The notes: a model not told the origin generated them from the sequence alone. DNA of 64,000 nucleotides from Salipiger abyssi (GCF_017311415.1 NZ_JAEKIS010000003.1:1-64000); one strand, 5' to 3'; positions 1 to 8,846 are shown, counted from the first letter of the stretch. Program-made: numbers and translations.

Positions 1-242
1 ACAGCGCCGGCTGCGCCTCCTGCCGCGGTCCCATCATTGCCGATCCTCCCACCCAGTGAGGGAATTGAATCAGCCAGAGGCACCGCGATCAAGCACGAGT
101 TTTTCAACGGAATACGCCCAATCTGTTTGTGTCTGGTCGCATCTGCCCGGGAGGCGAATGCCGATGTAGGGCGACCTGCAGATAGGCGCTGCGCGCGGTG
201 CGATTGCGGACCGATGACCAAGGGTCCCAGGCCACGGGGGCG

Positions 243-803
243 TCATCGTACCCTCGGCTCAACATCGGCCCAATGCTTGTGAGCTGACATCTTGCGTGCT
301 CTGTGTACTGCCTCTTGCGCCGTGACGGGAAAGAAATCCCAAACGTCGACGCCGACATTTACGCTGTTCGAGCTTCCGGGCCAGCCATGGTGAACGTGGC
401 CGAACAGGTGCAGAGCTCCTTTGCGCGCATGGTGCCACGTCATCATGGGATAGTGGCAGAGCGTGATCGGCAAAGACGCAGCGGGATCTTCGACCTCGCA
501 CATCAAGTCGACGCTATCCCACGGCAGGCTCTGGGTTAGCGGCCCATCATGGTTGCCGACGACCAGGTGGCGGCGTGCACCGGGGAGCTGGCCGAAGATC
601 ATCGTAAGCCAATCTTCGTCCTTGGCCTTGGGGCCGAAGGCGAAGTCACCGATGATCCAAAGGTCATCATCGTGCCCGACCTTCTCCCACAGATTGGCGA
701 TCAGGACGGCATCCATGTGACCAGCGTGACGGAACGGTCGCCCGGAGAAGGGGATGATGTTCTCATGCCCGAGGTGAAGGTCGGCGGTGTACCAATGGGT
801 CAC
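243..803 (-). CDS. Metallophosphoesterase (calcineurin-like), element cargo
   Basis: A 186-residue phosphoesterase with the di-metal motifs of the calcineurin-like superfamily in order: a DLHLGH motif near residue 8, GDFAFG, GNHD, an HYPMMTWHH segment and GHVHHG. The start is a GTG whose bases overlap the TGA stop of the upstream membrane-protein gene, so the two are probably translationally coupled. The same frame stays open upstream of the GTG, but that stretch is antisense-like and unrelated to the family. It is last in a four-gene minus-strand operon led by a MobV relaxase. The substrate cannot be read from sequence; relatives are predicted small-molecule or nucleotide phosphoesterases. 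The fold is certain, the role in the element unknown. Confidence 0.85.
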   Translation of the reverse strand: MTHWYTADLHLGHENIIPFSGRPFRHAGHMDAVLIANLWEKVGHDDDLWIIGDFAFGPKAKDEDWLTMIFGQLPGARRHLVVGNHDGPLTQSLPWDSVDLMCEVEDPAASLPITLCHYPMMTWHHARKGALHLFGHVHHGWPGSSNSVNVGVDVWDFFPVTAQEAVHRARKMSAHKHWADVEPRVR

Positions 804-1381
804 TTTATCGCTTCCTCGATTGTCGCCTCGATCTGCGCGCGCAGGGTCGCGGTCCGCTCGTTGGCATAGGTCCGTGCCTTTTCGGGACCCCAGCAACCCA
901 CAGCAACGGCGATCAAGTAGCAAGAGGTACGGCCGATGTCTTCCCAGACGCTGTCTCGCACAGACGGCTCGCCTAACAAGATCATCGTGATGAACCAGGT
1001 CATGCAAGCCAGTGAAAAGCAGGTGAAGATGATCGTGAACACATGAGCTCCGTTCACCGGCAGAGTGCTGACGCTGGGTGAGAACCAAGTTTCGGTGGTC
1101 GAGAGATTGCGCATTGCAAGAACGCGGTCCGCTGCGCGATCGCCGATGATCACGATCTCATGCCCCGCCCTGCAGTGGTCGAGGGTTTCATCGCGGAAAG
1201 GCAGCTCGCGACCGCTGGCATCGGCGATCCATACTTCGGGTAGCGAGCTGATGGTGGAGTGAGAATGCCGCCCCGTGCTCCGGTGATGAGTGATGCGATC
1301 CGCGACCGAGATGACTCGCCCGCGAAAGCTGACCAGGGGGCGACCTTTGGCGGTCAAGGAGTGTTGCTTACTACCGGTCAT
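800..1381 (-). CDS. Membrane protein with N-terminal beta-type domain, mobile-element associated
   Basis: 193 residues of unknown function. The first ~100 residues alternate hydrophobic and polar positions and contain a histidine-rich stretch, which suggests a small beta-rich cytoplasmic domain. Two hydrophobic segments follow (about residues 113-136 and 150-165), and the C-terminus is a charged helix. The ATG overlaps the stop of the coiled-coil gene upstream by four bases (ATGA), and its own TGA overlaps the GTG of the phosphoesterase. It therefore sits inside the relaxase operon and is probably co-translated. No catalytic motif was seen. It could be a partner of the phosphoesterase or a mobilization accessory protein. 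Confidence 0.7.
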   Translation of the reverse strand: MTGSKQHSLTAKGRPLVSFRGRVISVADRITHHRSTGRHSHSTISSLPEVWIADASGRELPFRDETLDHCRAGHEIVIIGDRAADRVLAMRNLSTTETWFSPSVSTLPVNGAHVFTIIFTCFSLACMTWFITMILLGEPSVRDSVWEDIGRTSCYLIAVAVGCWGPEKARTYANERTATLRAQIEATIEEAIK

Positions 1382-1731
1382 GAAAGGCCACCTCGGGCAA
1401 TCAGCAGCACAGCTGCAAAACCCAGGAATGATAGTAACGTGGTGCTGATGAGGATCGCGACTCCCCAGACCCTCAAGGCGCGCACGCGTCTGTCGGCTTC
1501 TCGAAGCAGATCATGAATGTCATCCTGATGCTGGAGGAGCTCGTCATGAGCGCGCTCCACTGCTTCCAAGCGACCGAGAAGTGGCAGATTTTGCGTGTAA
1601 AGCTGGGCTCGCAAAGCTTCCGCGTGCCCATTCAGTTCATCCTTGATTGCGACTACGTCGACTGCGGACGACGCCTCCTTTGAACCGCCTCGGCGGCTTA
1701 TCTCATTGATCCTGGCTTCAAGTTCATTCAT
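1378..1731 (-). CDS. Small coiled-coil protein with C-terminal membrane anchor
   Basis: 117 residues. The N-terminal ~85 are strongly charged with heptad-like spacing of Leu/Ile/Val, as in a coiled coil. A single hydrophobic segment (about residues 90-113) ends four residues before the stop, so the protein looks tail-anchored with its coiled coil in the cytoplasm. It starts with ATG overlapping the relaxase stop by four bases. Position and size suit a mobilization accessory factor, but no known Mob accessory family was recognised; that role is inference from context. Confidence 0.7.
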   Translation of the reverse strand: MNELEARINEISRRGGSKEASSAVDVVAIKDELNGHAEALRAQLYTQNLPLLGRLEAVERAHDELLQHQDDIHDLLREADRRVRALRVWGVAILISTTLLSFLGFAAVLLIARGGLS

Positions 1732-3059
1732 GGCCGATAGCCTCTCGATTTGCGGCGATTTATCTCGTCTTCGCCGCTGCTAAGGGCGGCGCGGACAGCC
1801 TCGGCTTCTTGGGCACGCTCACGATTTGTCAGTCGGTTTGACAGCCGTTCCCAGACATTGGCGAAGGCGAGAGCCAACGGGGTGATCGCCTCACGGATGC
1901 CAAGCCGAGCTACGTCCTGTTCCAAGGCTGCATCGGTGATCTTTAGGCCCGATTTCTCGCGGTTGGGGCGCACCGAACCGTCAAGCACACCGGCGAGCAC
2001 GCGCATCGCAGTCCTGACGGTCGTTCGAGCGGCGCCGGTTGCCTGGCGGGTCGTCTCGGCCTGGAATTCCCTCCGCTCGCGGGTCAGGGCCTCCTTGTCC
2101 GCTTGCATGGCGGCCTCGGCCGTCTTCACTCGGGCGAGGCGGTGGTCGGCCTCGCGCTCCTTTTCAGCCGCTTGGGACAGTTGCGTTTCCGCTGCCCTCA
2201 GCTCCGACTCCACCTGGTCGACAAGGCCGACGAGGCGCGTTTCCATCTCGTCATGCGACCGGGCTTGGTCGGCTTCGGCGTCGATCAAACCGGCGATGCG
2301 GTCATCCAACTGTCTTTGAAGACGCGCGTTGCGCCGAGCCTCGGCCTTACGAGCTTGCCATTGCGCTCGGGAGAGGCGCTCGCGCGCCGGACCGATCCTG
2401 GTCAAACCGCAGGGTACACCGACTCTCTGGTGGTAATCGTCCTGAACCTCACGAGCTTTGGACCGGTAGGCAGCGTTGCCCTGCTTGACCGCTTCGCGGT
2501 CGCTATGACCGCCTTCCCGGGCAGCAGCTTCGGCCTTTGTCTTCGCCTGCCATGCCGGGTTCAGGTCTCTCGCAGAGCAGGCAGGATCGTGAAGGGGCAA
2601 GATGAAGGCGTGGACATGCGGATGCGCTTCGTCGGTGTGTTCGACAGCGCTGACCAATCGGTCGCCGTACATCGCGGACAGCCAGTCAATCGTACGCCTG
2701 ACCCAATCGTCGTAGCGTTCCTTCGCCTCGCTGTCTGAGGCAACCTGCTCGCACAATAGCGGATAGGATGCGACGCAGGTCAGCATCGTATGCCGGTCCT
2801 TTCGGACGGCCCTCTGCGCGGTCCGACCGTCCTTCAGGCGAACCTCGACGCCGCCCGAATTCAGCATTTCATCGTGCTGCTGCCGGACTGCCGCCGGTGC
2901 TACTCCGAAGATGATCCTTGGATCCTTCGGAGCTTGAACGTGAAGGGAAAACTCCGGTGCGCGCGCGGCTTCGGCCAGCACCTGTCCGACTGACTGGCCT
3001 GCCGGATTCGGCTTGCGGGCGAACGATTGGAACCGAACAAATTGAGGCCCGCTCATCAC
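1728..3059 (-). CDS. MobV/Pre-family relaxase
   Basis: 443 residues. Pre/MobV enzymes nick the oriT of small mobilizable plasmids and integrative elements and pilot the strand during conjugation. The signature histidine motif H-T-D-E-x-H-P-H-x-H is at residues 141-150, preceded by the usual long alpha/beta N-terminal region. The C-terminal half (about 255-340) is a charged coiled coil rich in Arg, Glu and Gln, as in other Mob proteins. The gene heads an operon with three overlapping genes. About 270 bases upstream of its start hold three perfect inverted repeats, the expected place for oriT. Family assignment is strong; activity is not shown. Confidence 0.88.
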   Translation of the reverse strand: MMSGPQFVRFQSFARKPNPAGQSVGQVLAEAARAPEFSLHVQAPKDPRIIFGVAPAAVRQQHDEMLNSGGVEVRLKDGRTAQRAVRKDRHTMLTCVASYPLLCEQVASDSEAKERYDDWVRRTIDWLSAMYGDRLVSAVEHTDEAHPHVHAFILPLHDPACSARDLNPAWQAKTKAEAAAREGGHSDREAVKQGNAAYRSKAREVQDDYHQRVGVPCGLTRIGPARERLSRAQWQARKAEARRNARLQRQLDDRIAGLIDAEADQARSHDEMETRLVGLVDQVESELRAAETQLSQAAEKEREADHRLARVKTAEAAMQADKEALTRERREFQAETTRQATGAARTTVRTAMRVLAGVLDGSVRPNREKSGLKITDAALEQDVARLGIREAITPLALAFANVWERLSNRLTNRERAQEAEAVRAALSSGEDEINRRKSRGYRP

Positions 3060-3100
3060 TGGCCCCTCGCGGTTGGGGAATGCAATATCGACCGACTACT

Positions 3101-3116
3101 ATGTTGCGAGCAACAT
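3101..3116. repeat. 16-bp palindrome upstream of the relaxase gene (candidate oriT part)
   Basis: Seven-base perfect inverted arms ATGTTGC/GCAACAT around GA, 42 bases upstream of the relaxase start. MobV oriT sites typically contain inverted repeats just upstream of mob. It could equally be an operator for relaxase autoregulation. Confidence 0.5.
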
Positions 3117-3163
3117 GTCGGCGAAGGCGCTGCGCCCCTCGACCCCGCGTGCGGCTTCGCCGC

Positions 3164-3200
3164 CGATCCGTTCCGGATCGCAGCCACTTTCAGTGGCTGC
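3164..3200. repeat. Two adjoining hairpins with identical TTC loops
   Basis: Hairpin one pairs CGATCCG with CGGATCG (3164-3180). Hairpin two pairs GCAGCCACT with AGTGGCTGC (3180-3200). They share base 3180, and both loops read TTC. They lie in the non-coding gap between the replication-type gene and the relaxase gene. They may be part of oriT or a terminator of the upstream gene; no T-run follows on the minus strand. Confidence 0.55.
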
Positions 3201-3327
3201 CAAACCCACCCTCCGCCAGCCGTCTGATGGGCGCTACGGGTGTGTTTGGCGAAGGGGCGACACGGCAGCGCTTGTGTCGTTTCGGCGCCGTTGGTTCGCT
3301 TCCGGGAGCGTTGGTCGCGTGTCCAGG

Positions 3328-4194
3328 TCATTTCAGAACCCCGGCAGCCCTGGCTTCGTCACGCGTGATCAGGCCCCGCTGCAAGGCGGCTGTGACCTGG
3401 CCGCTTGTCACGTGCCGGCACATCCCGTGGCGGGTCTTCACCCAGCCAGCGACCTGTCTCAGGATCTTCTCGGCACTCTCCGATGATGTGGCCTTCTGCT
3501 GCCGCAGCGCATCCACGTGCCGCCGCCATTTTCCGAGCCGCAGCCAGTTGTCGAGGAAGCACACCTTCGAGCGCGTGTAGCCATCGGATTCGGCGGCGTA
3601 CGCAGCGGCAGCGGCAGCCAGCTCTTCGAACGACGCGTCGCCTAGCGCCTCTGCGAGGTGGCGGCGACAGCCCGGGCGGTCCCGGCGACGGTCGGAGGGG
3701 TAAGCCGCCCAGATCTTCTCCAGATCCACCTCCTCCGCCTCGCGCGCCTCTGCGCGCGTAGGAGGTTTCATAGGATTGTTCCCAGGGTTGTTAGGGGGTC
3801 GTGGTGAACCCCGACGAGGGGTCACCGTGACCCCCCTTGGGGTATCATCGTGAACCGGGTTCACCGTGACCCCGGTCTCCTTGGGCCCCCTTGTGGGCAG
3901 CAGGGAGTCCAGTTCGGAAACCGCTTCGAGGACGAGGCGATAGACGACGGTATGGCCGTGATCGCAGGCCCGCCGTTCGCCGGTTTTGACCAGCAAGCCC
4001 TCGTCGAGGAAATCACGGATCGTCCGTTTGACGGTGGCGAGGCTCAGCTCCGTGTGCCGCGCGATTGTGTGTTTCGAACACCAGATCCCGGCCCCGTCGT
4101 CGCTCGCCTTGTTCGCGAGGTACATGGCGATCTGCTTGCGGGCGGCGCTGCCGAATCTGCGGCGGTCGCAGAGCGCTTCGACGTGATAGCTCAT
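3328..4194 (-). CDS. Helix-turn-helix replication-initiator-like protein
   Basis: 288 residues. The first ~95 form a winged-helix domain of the plasmid/phage replication type, with a recognisable helix-turn-helix around residues 38-70 (SKHTIARHTELSLATVKR). A low-complexity Pro/Arg/Thr linker (about 105-150) leads to a helical Ala-rich C-terminal domain. Such HTH proteins are commonly annotated as replication initiators or regulators in alphaproteobacterial plasmids. Its place 270 bases upstream of a MobV relaxase on the same strand supports an element-encoded replication or control role. No catalytic Rep motif was seen, so initiation is inference. Confidence 0.7.
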   Translation of the reverse strand: MSYHVEALCDRRRFGSAARKQIAMYLANKASDDGAGIWCSKHTIARHTELSLATVKRTIRDFLDEGLLVKTGERRACDHGHTVVYRLVLEAVSELDSLLPTRGPKETGVTVNPVHDDTPRGVTVTPRRGSPRPPNNPGNNPMKPPTRAEAREAEEVDLEKIWAAYPSDRRRDRPGCRRHLAEALGDASFEELAAAAAAYAAESDGYTRSKVCFLDNWLRLGKWRRHVDALRQQKATSSESAEKILRQVAGWVKTRHGMCRHVTSGQVTAALQRGLITRDEARAAGVLK

Positions 4195-4484
4195 CGCGCT
4201 GCCCTCTTCTCAGAGGCGCCACTGGGATGAAATCCATCCCGGGCAGTGGTCCTGTGGGCCCGAAAATCGGCAAGGCGCAGGGAGGTGTCGCAGCGCGTGC
4301 CAATAGGCGGGAAACCTGCCGTCAGACCTTGCCAAACGGCTTGATTTCCTGCCCCGGTCCGAAAGATCGCTGTGTCAGATTTGTGCCAATCCGGGGATGA
4401 TGTTCCCTCAACGTTCCGGAGTTTCCCGCAGCCAGCTTCAAGGCAAACCACTTTGGATCTTGCTTGTTTTAAAGGGCAGGCGTA
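4195..4484. other. Intergenic stretch between the element and serC; no gene seen
   Basis: About 290 bases upstream of the serC leader carry no credible coding frame, no tRNA and no terminal repeat that I could match within the window. The element's right boundary may lie here. Confidence 0.4.
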
Positions 4485-4519
4485 TGTCCGGCGGTGGGAC
4501 ACCCCTCCCCAACGAGGGG
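4485..4519 (+). promoter_or_regulatory. Structured serC leader, candidate serC RNA motif
   Basis: Two short hairpins lie back to back in the serC 5' leader: TGTCC/GGACA (4485-4501, loop GGCGGTG) and CCCCT/AGGGG (4502-4519, loop CCCCAACG). The second ends 25 bases before the serC ATG and just before the ribosome binding site (GGAAGG around 4529). A conserved structured RNA named the serC motif has been described in 5' leaders of alphaproteobacterial serC genes. Position and double-hairpin layout fit, but the match to its consensus was not computed. Confidence 0.5.
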
Positions 4520-4544
4520 CATCTATCTGGAAGGTTAGGCAGAT

Positions 4545-5699
4545 ATGACTACCAAGCACCCGGCTACGCGGCCGGAAAACCCGCGTTTTTCTTCTGGGCC
4601 CTGTGCCAAGATTCCCCATTTTTCCGTGGACATGCTCGCCGATGCGGCGCTCGGTCGGTCGCACCGCGCCAAGATCGGCAAGGAAAAGCTCGCCGCCGCC
4701 ATCGAGGGCACGCGCGAGATCCTGGGCATTCCCGCCGACTACAAGATCGGCATCGTTCCCGCCTCCGATACCGGCGCCGTCGAAATGGCGCTCTGGTCGC
4801 TGCTCGGCGCCCGCAAGGCCGAGATGCTGGCCTGGGAAAGCTTTGGCGCAGGCTGGGTGACCGATGTCGTCAAGCAGCTCAAGATCGACGCCGAGGTGAA
4901 GACCGCCGGGTATGGCGAGATCGTCGATTTCGCCACGGTCGATTTCAACAATGACGTCGTTTTCACCTGGAACGGCACCACCTCCGGCGTGCGCGTGCCC
5001 AATGGCGATGCGATCCCCGCCGACCGCGAGGGCCTGACGATCTGCGACGCGACCAGCGCTGCCTTTGCGCAGGATCTGCCCTGGGACAAGCTCGATGTAA
5101 CCACCTTCTCCTGGCAGAAGGTGATGGGCGGTGAAGCCGCCCACGGCATGCTGATCCTGAGCCCGCGCGCCGTCGAGCGTCTGGAAAGCTACACCCCCGC
5201 CTGGCCGCTGCCGAAGATCTTCCGCCTGACCAAGGGCGGCAAGCTGATCGACGGCGTGTTCAAGGGCGAGACGATCAACACGCCCTCCATGCTGGCGGTC
5301 GAGGATTACCTCGTGGCGCTGGACTGGGCGCGCAAGATCGGCGGCCTGCCCGCGCTGATGAAGCGCGCGGATACCAACGCCAAGGTGCTGTGGGATTTCT
5401 GCGACCGCAACGACTGGCTGGCCAACCTCGCGGTGGATCCGGCGACGCGTTCGAACACCTCCGTTTGCCTGAAGTTCACCGACGACCGGATCAAGGACGG
5501 CGCGGCCTTTGCCAAGGCAGTGGCCAAGAAGCTCGACGATTACAACGCCGCCTACGACATCGGCGCCTATCGCGATGCCCCGGCGGGCCTGCGCGTCTGG
5601 TGCGGTGCCACAATCGAGGCCGCGGATGTCGAGAAGCTGACGCTCTGGATCAGATGGGCCTTCGAGGAAGTGCTCGAAGAGCAGACCGCGACCGCGTGA
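4545..5699 (+). CDS. serC: Phosphoserine aminotransferase
   Basis: 384 residues, the usual length of the alphaproteobacterial SerC branch. It transfers the amino group from glutamate to 3-phosphohydroxypyruvate in serine synthesis and the equivalent step in pyridoxal phosphate synthesis. It is a fold-type I PLP enzyme; the Schiff-base lysine is K192 in [11 protein letters not shown]. The ATG follows a GGAAGG ribosome binding site and the structured leader described above. serA, the preceding step of the pathway, follows 140 bases downstream on the same strand, so the two probably form a serine biosynthesis unit. Confidence 0.96.
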   Translation: MTTKHPATRPENPRFSSGPCAKIPHFSVDMLADAALGRSHRAKIGKEKLAAAIEGTREILGIPADYKIGIVPASDTGAVEMALWSLLGARKAEMLAWESFGAGWVTDVVKQLKIDAEVKTAGYGEIVDFATVDFNNDVVFTWNGTTSGVRVPNGDAIPADREGLTICDATSAAFAQDLPWDKLDVTTFSWQKVMGGEAAHGMLILSPRAVERLESYTPAWPLPKIFRLTKGGKLIDGVFKGETINTPSMLAVEDYLVALDWARKIGGLPALMKRADTNAKVLWDFCDRNDWLANLAVDPATRSNTSVCLKFTDDRIKDGAAFAKAVAKKLDDYNAAYDIGAYRDAPAGLRVWCGATIEAADVEKLTLWIRWAFEEVLEEQTATA

Positions 5700-5743
5700 T
5701 ACCTCCCGTCCCGGCCTCCGTGCCGGGATCTCTTGCCCGGACC

Positions 5744-5807
5744 GGTGGGTCGCAGACCCACCCTACCTCCGTTCCAAATGCTCCGTAGGGTGGGTTTTCA
5801 ACCCACC
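5744..5807. repeat. Nested GGTGGGT palindromic repeat between serC and serA
   Basis: Two small hairpins, GGTGGGTC/GACCCACC (5744-5762) and GGTGGGTT/AACCCACC (5789-5807), are linked by a longer pairing of ACCCACCCTAC (5756-5766) with GTAGGGTGGGT (5785-5795). Only one of the alternative folds can form at a time. A diverged copy of the GTAGGGYGGGT core lies at 11086-11109. It looks like a dispersed intergenic repeat; it could also modulate serC-serA readthrough. Confidence 0.6.
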
Positions 5808-5839
5808 GACGCTCCCCTTATATTCAAAGGACCAGACCC

Positions 5840-7435
5840 ATGGCTCCCAAAGTTCTCGTCTCCGACAAGCTCTCGGAAACCGCCGTCCAGATCTTCCGCG
5901 ATCGCGGCATTGACGTGGATTTCCTGCCCGATGTGGGCAAGGACAAGGAAAAGCTCGCCGAGATCATCGGCGAGTATGACGGCCTTGCCATCCGCTCGGC
6001 CACCAAGGTGACGCCGACCATCCTTGAGCACGCCACCAAGCTCAAGGTCGTGGGTCGCGCCGGCATCGGAACCGACAATGTCGACAAGGAAGCGGCCTCC
6101 AAGAAAGGCGTGATCGTCATGAACACGCCCTTCGGCAACATGATCACCACCGCCGAACATGCCATCGCGCTGATGTTCGCCGTGGCGCGCCAGATCCCCG
6201 CCGCCGATGCCTCGACCCAGGCCGGCAAGTGGGAGAAATCCAAGTTCATGGGCACCGAGCTGACCGCCAAGACCCTCGGCGTGATCGGTGCCGGCAATAT
6301 CGGCGGCATCGTCTGCGACCGCGCCCGTGGCCTGAAGATGAAGGTCGTGGCCTACGATCCCTTCCTGTCGGAAGAGAAGGCGCAGCAGATGCAGGTGGAA
6401 AAGGTCGAGCTCGACGAGCTGCTCAAGCGCGCCGATTTCATCACCCTGCATGTGCCGCTGACCGACGGCACCCGCAATATCCTCTCGGCGGAGAACCTCG
6501 CCAAGACCAAGAAGGGCGTGCGCATCATCAACTGTGCCCGCGGTGGCCTGGTCGACGAGGCGGCGCTGGCCGAGCTGATCAAGTCGGGCCATGTGGCCGG
6601 CGCGGCTTTTGACGTGTTCAAGGAGGAGCCCGCCACGGAGAACCCGCTCTTCGGCCTGCCCAACGTGGTCTGCACCCCGCATCTTGGTGCCTCGACCACC
6701 GAGGCGCAGGAGAACGTGGCGCTTCAGGTGGCCGAGCAGATGTCGGATTACCTGCTGACCGGCGCCGTGCAGAACGCGCTCAACATGCCCTCGGTGACCG
6801 CCGAGGAAGCCAAGGTCATGGGGCCGTGGATTAAGGTCGCCGGCCATCTCGGCGGTTTCATCGGCCAGATGACCGACGAGCCGATCAAGGCGATCAACAT
6901 CCTTTATGACGGCGAGGCCGCAACGATGAACCTGGAGGCGCTGAACTGCGCCACCATCGCCGGCATCATGAAGTCGATCTCGCCCGAGGTGAACATGGTC
7001 TCCGCCCCGGTGATCGCGAAGGAGCGCGGCATCCAGATCTCGACCACCCGTCAGGAACAGTCGGGCGTGTTCGAGGGCTATATCAAGGTGACCATGGTGA
7101 CCGCGAAGCGCGAGCGCTCGATTGCCGGCACGGTGTTCTCGGACGGCAAGCCGCGCTTCATCCAGATCAAGGGCATCAATATCGACGCCGAGGTGGGCGA
7201 GCACATGCTCTACACCACCAACGAGGACATGCCGGGGATCATCGGTACGCTGGGTACGATGCTGGGCGAGCACAAGGTGAACCTCGCAAACTTCACCCTT
7301 GGCCGGTCCAAGCAGGGTGGCCAGGCCATCGCCATCTCCTATCTCGACGAGGCGCTGGATCCGAGCGTCGTCGATGCGCTGAAGGCGACCGGTCTCTTCA
7401 AGCAGGTCAAGCCGCTGCAATTCGACGTGGCCTGA
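5840..7435 (+). CDS. serA: D-3-phosphoglycerate dehydrogenase
   Basis: 531 residues, the long SerA form. It oxidises 3-phosphoglycerate to 3-phosphohydroxypyruvate, committing carbon to serine. Visible features are the NAD-binding GAGNIG motif at 150-155, the catalytic arginine in NCARGGLVDE, the active-site histidine in CTPHLGAST, an intervening domain after ~320 and a C-terminal ACT domain (about 455-531) that usually binds serine. It lies downstream of serC and is closed by a strong terminator (7457-7486). Confidence 0.97.
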   Translation: MAPKVLVSDKLSETAVQIFRDRGIDVDFLPDVGKDKEKLAEIIGEYDGLAIRSATKVTPTILEHATKLKVVGRAGIGTDNVDKEAASKKGVIVMNTPFGNMITTAEHAIALMFAVARQIPAADASTQAGKWEKSKFMGTELTAKTLGVIGAGNIGGIVCDRARGLKMKVVAYDPFLSEEKAQQMQVEKVELDELLKRADFITLHVPLTDGTRNILSAENLAKTKKGVRIINCARGGLVDEAALAELIKSGHVAGAAFDVFKEEPATENPLFGLPNVVCTPHLGASTTEAQENVALQVAEQMSDYLLTGAVQNALNMPSVTAEEAKVMGPWIKVAGHLGGFIGQMTDEPIKAINILYDGEAATMNLEALNCATIAGIMKSISPEVNMVSAPVIAKERGIQISTTRQEQSGVFEGYIKVTMVTAKRERSIAGTVFSDGKPRFIQIKGINIDAEVGEHMLYTTNEDMPGIIGTLGTMLGEHKVNLANFTLGRSKQGGQAIAISYLDEALDPSVVDALKATGLFKQVKPLQFDVA

Positions 7436-7456
7436 GGCCGCACCGGTCGGACATGC

Positions 7457-7486
7457 AAAGGGGCGCCGGTTTCGGCGCCCCTTTTT
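7457..7486 (+). terminator. Rho-independent terminator after serA
   Basis: A perfect stem AAAGGGGCGCCG / CGGCGCCCCTTT with a GTTT loop, running into TTTTT. The A-tract on the other side lets it also serve the convergent hydrolase gene. Confidence 0.9.
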
Positions 7487-7502
7487 CGTGTCGTGGCTGG
7501 GG

Positions 7503-8846
7503 TCAGCGCGGCATGCGCCAGTAGATACCCCTCTGCCCGGCGATCTCCTCCAGCGTCGGCATGCGCAGCCGGGGCGGGCGCTGCCCGGTCAGGAACAGCG
7601 CGCCGAGATCGTCGAGCACGCCGCGATCCTGCGCATAGACATTGTGGTTGAGCGAAAACAGATCGGTGCCCACCGCGCTGACGTCGATGGAATCGACGCC
7701 CGGCACCACCATCGGCCCCTCCGGCCCCACATCGCCGAGCCTTATGTAATCGCCACGGATCTTCTGCGCCGCCAGCAGCGCACGGTCCGAGGCGCAGGCA
7801 TAGAGTGTGACGCCCCTGGCGGCGGCGGTGAAGTGGCTGTGGATATTGCCGAACTCGCCGGCATCCAGATCCGGCGCGGCGAGCACAAGCTGCTCGATGG
7901 CGCGGCCCCGCTGGCTGAGCTTCGTGCCTGCATGCGTGAGTAGCTGTGCCAGCGCGGCGTTGCCCATGGAATGCGCGACGAGGTGGACTTTTTCGACGCC
8001 GGGCACGTTGAAGACGATCTCCAGGAACTGGTCGATAAAGGTGACCGCGTTGTCGGCGCTGTCCATGTCAGTCACATAATCCAGCGTCTCGCCCACCGAA
8101 GGCCAGCTATAGGCAAAGGCCGGCCCGTCGAAGCCGAGATCATGGGCAAGCTGCGCGGCGCGGAACATCGCCTCGGCAAAGGTGGTGTTGAAACCGTGGA
8201 TGAAGACAAAGGCGGTATTGGCATAGGTCTCGGCGCTGTGAGCGGCCTCTGCGGCCATGCCGGTAAAGGCGGTCTCGCTCAGGATCTCGGTCTTGTGCAC
8301 GGTGAAGTGCTTGGCGGGATCCTCGGTCTGCTTCCACAGGGTGACCTTGAAGAGCGTGATCTCCTTGGGGCGTTCCACATTGCCCAGCCGGTGCGCCTCG
8401 CGCGGAATGGTGATGTCGGTATGGCCGAGCGTCAGCGCATTGGCGCGCCTGTGCCCAAAGACGGGGCCGGTCTCCTCCTGGGTCTCGACATTGCGGTCGG
8501 TGCCGAAGAACAGCCGCTGTACCCAGTAACGGTTGTCCACCGGAGCTGCCATTTCTGGCATCGGCGCCGGCATGGGAGGCGCGAATTCGGGCTCGGGCGC
8601 GGCGGTTTCCCGCTCCCAGCTGGGGGCGTCTTCGGGCGGCGTTTCCTCGCGTTCCCACTCTGGTTCGAAGGGGGGCGGGGCCATCTCCTCCGCGTCATCC
8701 CCTGTCTCGGACGGTTTCGGCGCCTGGGCCTCCGGGGGCTTGGGCGGCTTGTCGGTTTTCGGGCGGGGCGGCTTACGCCGGATCAGCGCCACGGCGACCA
8801 CCGCCGCCAGCAGCACGAGGATCAGAATGGAAATGCCATCGGTCAT
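7503..8846 (-). CDS. DUF900-type alpha/beta hydrolase, membrane anchored
   Basis: About 447 residues from the ATG at 8846; upstream in-frame codons lack the family's features. Residues ~5-22 form one hydrophobic helix, followed by a Pro/Glu-rich linker to ~110 and then a hydrolase domain with the oxyanion segment FIHGFNTTF and the nucleophile elbow AHSMGN. This is the DUF900 group of predicted esterases/lipases. The single N-terminal anchor suggests an inner-membrane protein; which side the domain faces is unclear. It converges on serA at a shared terminator. Substrate unknown. Confidence 0.85.
   Translation of the reverse strand: MTDGISILILVLLAAVVAVALIRRKPPRPKTDKPPKPPEAQAPKPSETGDDAEEMAPPPFEPEWEREETPPEDAPSWERETAAPEPEFAPPMPAPMPEMAAPVDNRYWVQRLFFGTDRNVETQEETGPVFGHRRANALTLGHTDITIPREAHRLGNVERPKEITLFKVTLWKQTEDPAKHFTVHKTEILSETAFTGMAAEAAHSAETYANTAFVFIHGFNTTFAEAMFRAAQLAHDLGFDGPAFAYSWPSVGETLDYVTDMDSADNAVTFIDQFLEIVFNVPGVEKVHLVAHSMGNAALAQLLTHAGTKLSQRGRAIEQLVLAAPDLDAGEFGNIHSHFTAAARGVTLYACASDRALLAAQKIRGDYIRLGDVGPEGPMVVPGVDSIDVSAVGTDLFSLNHNVYAQDRGVLDDLGALFLTGQRPPRLRMPTLEEIAGQRGIYWRMPR

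Noticed and set aside
1-242. Small open frames at the left edge
   Set aside because: No ribosome binding site, no recognisable motifs, and they overlap each other on both strands.
3180-3200. Hairpin considered as a terminator of the HTH replication-type gene
   Set aside because: No T-run follows on the minus strand; its matching partner hairpin and position upstream of mob fit oriT or an operator better.
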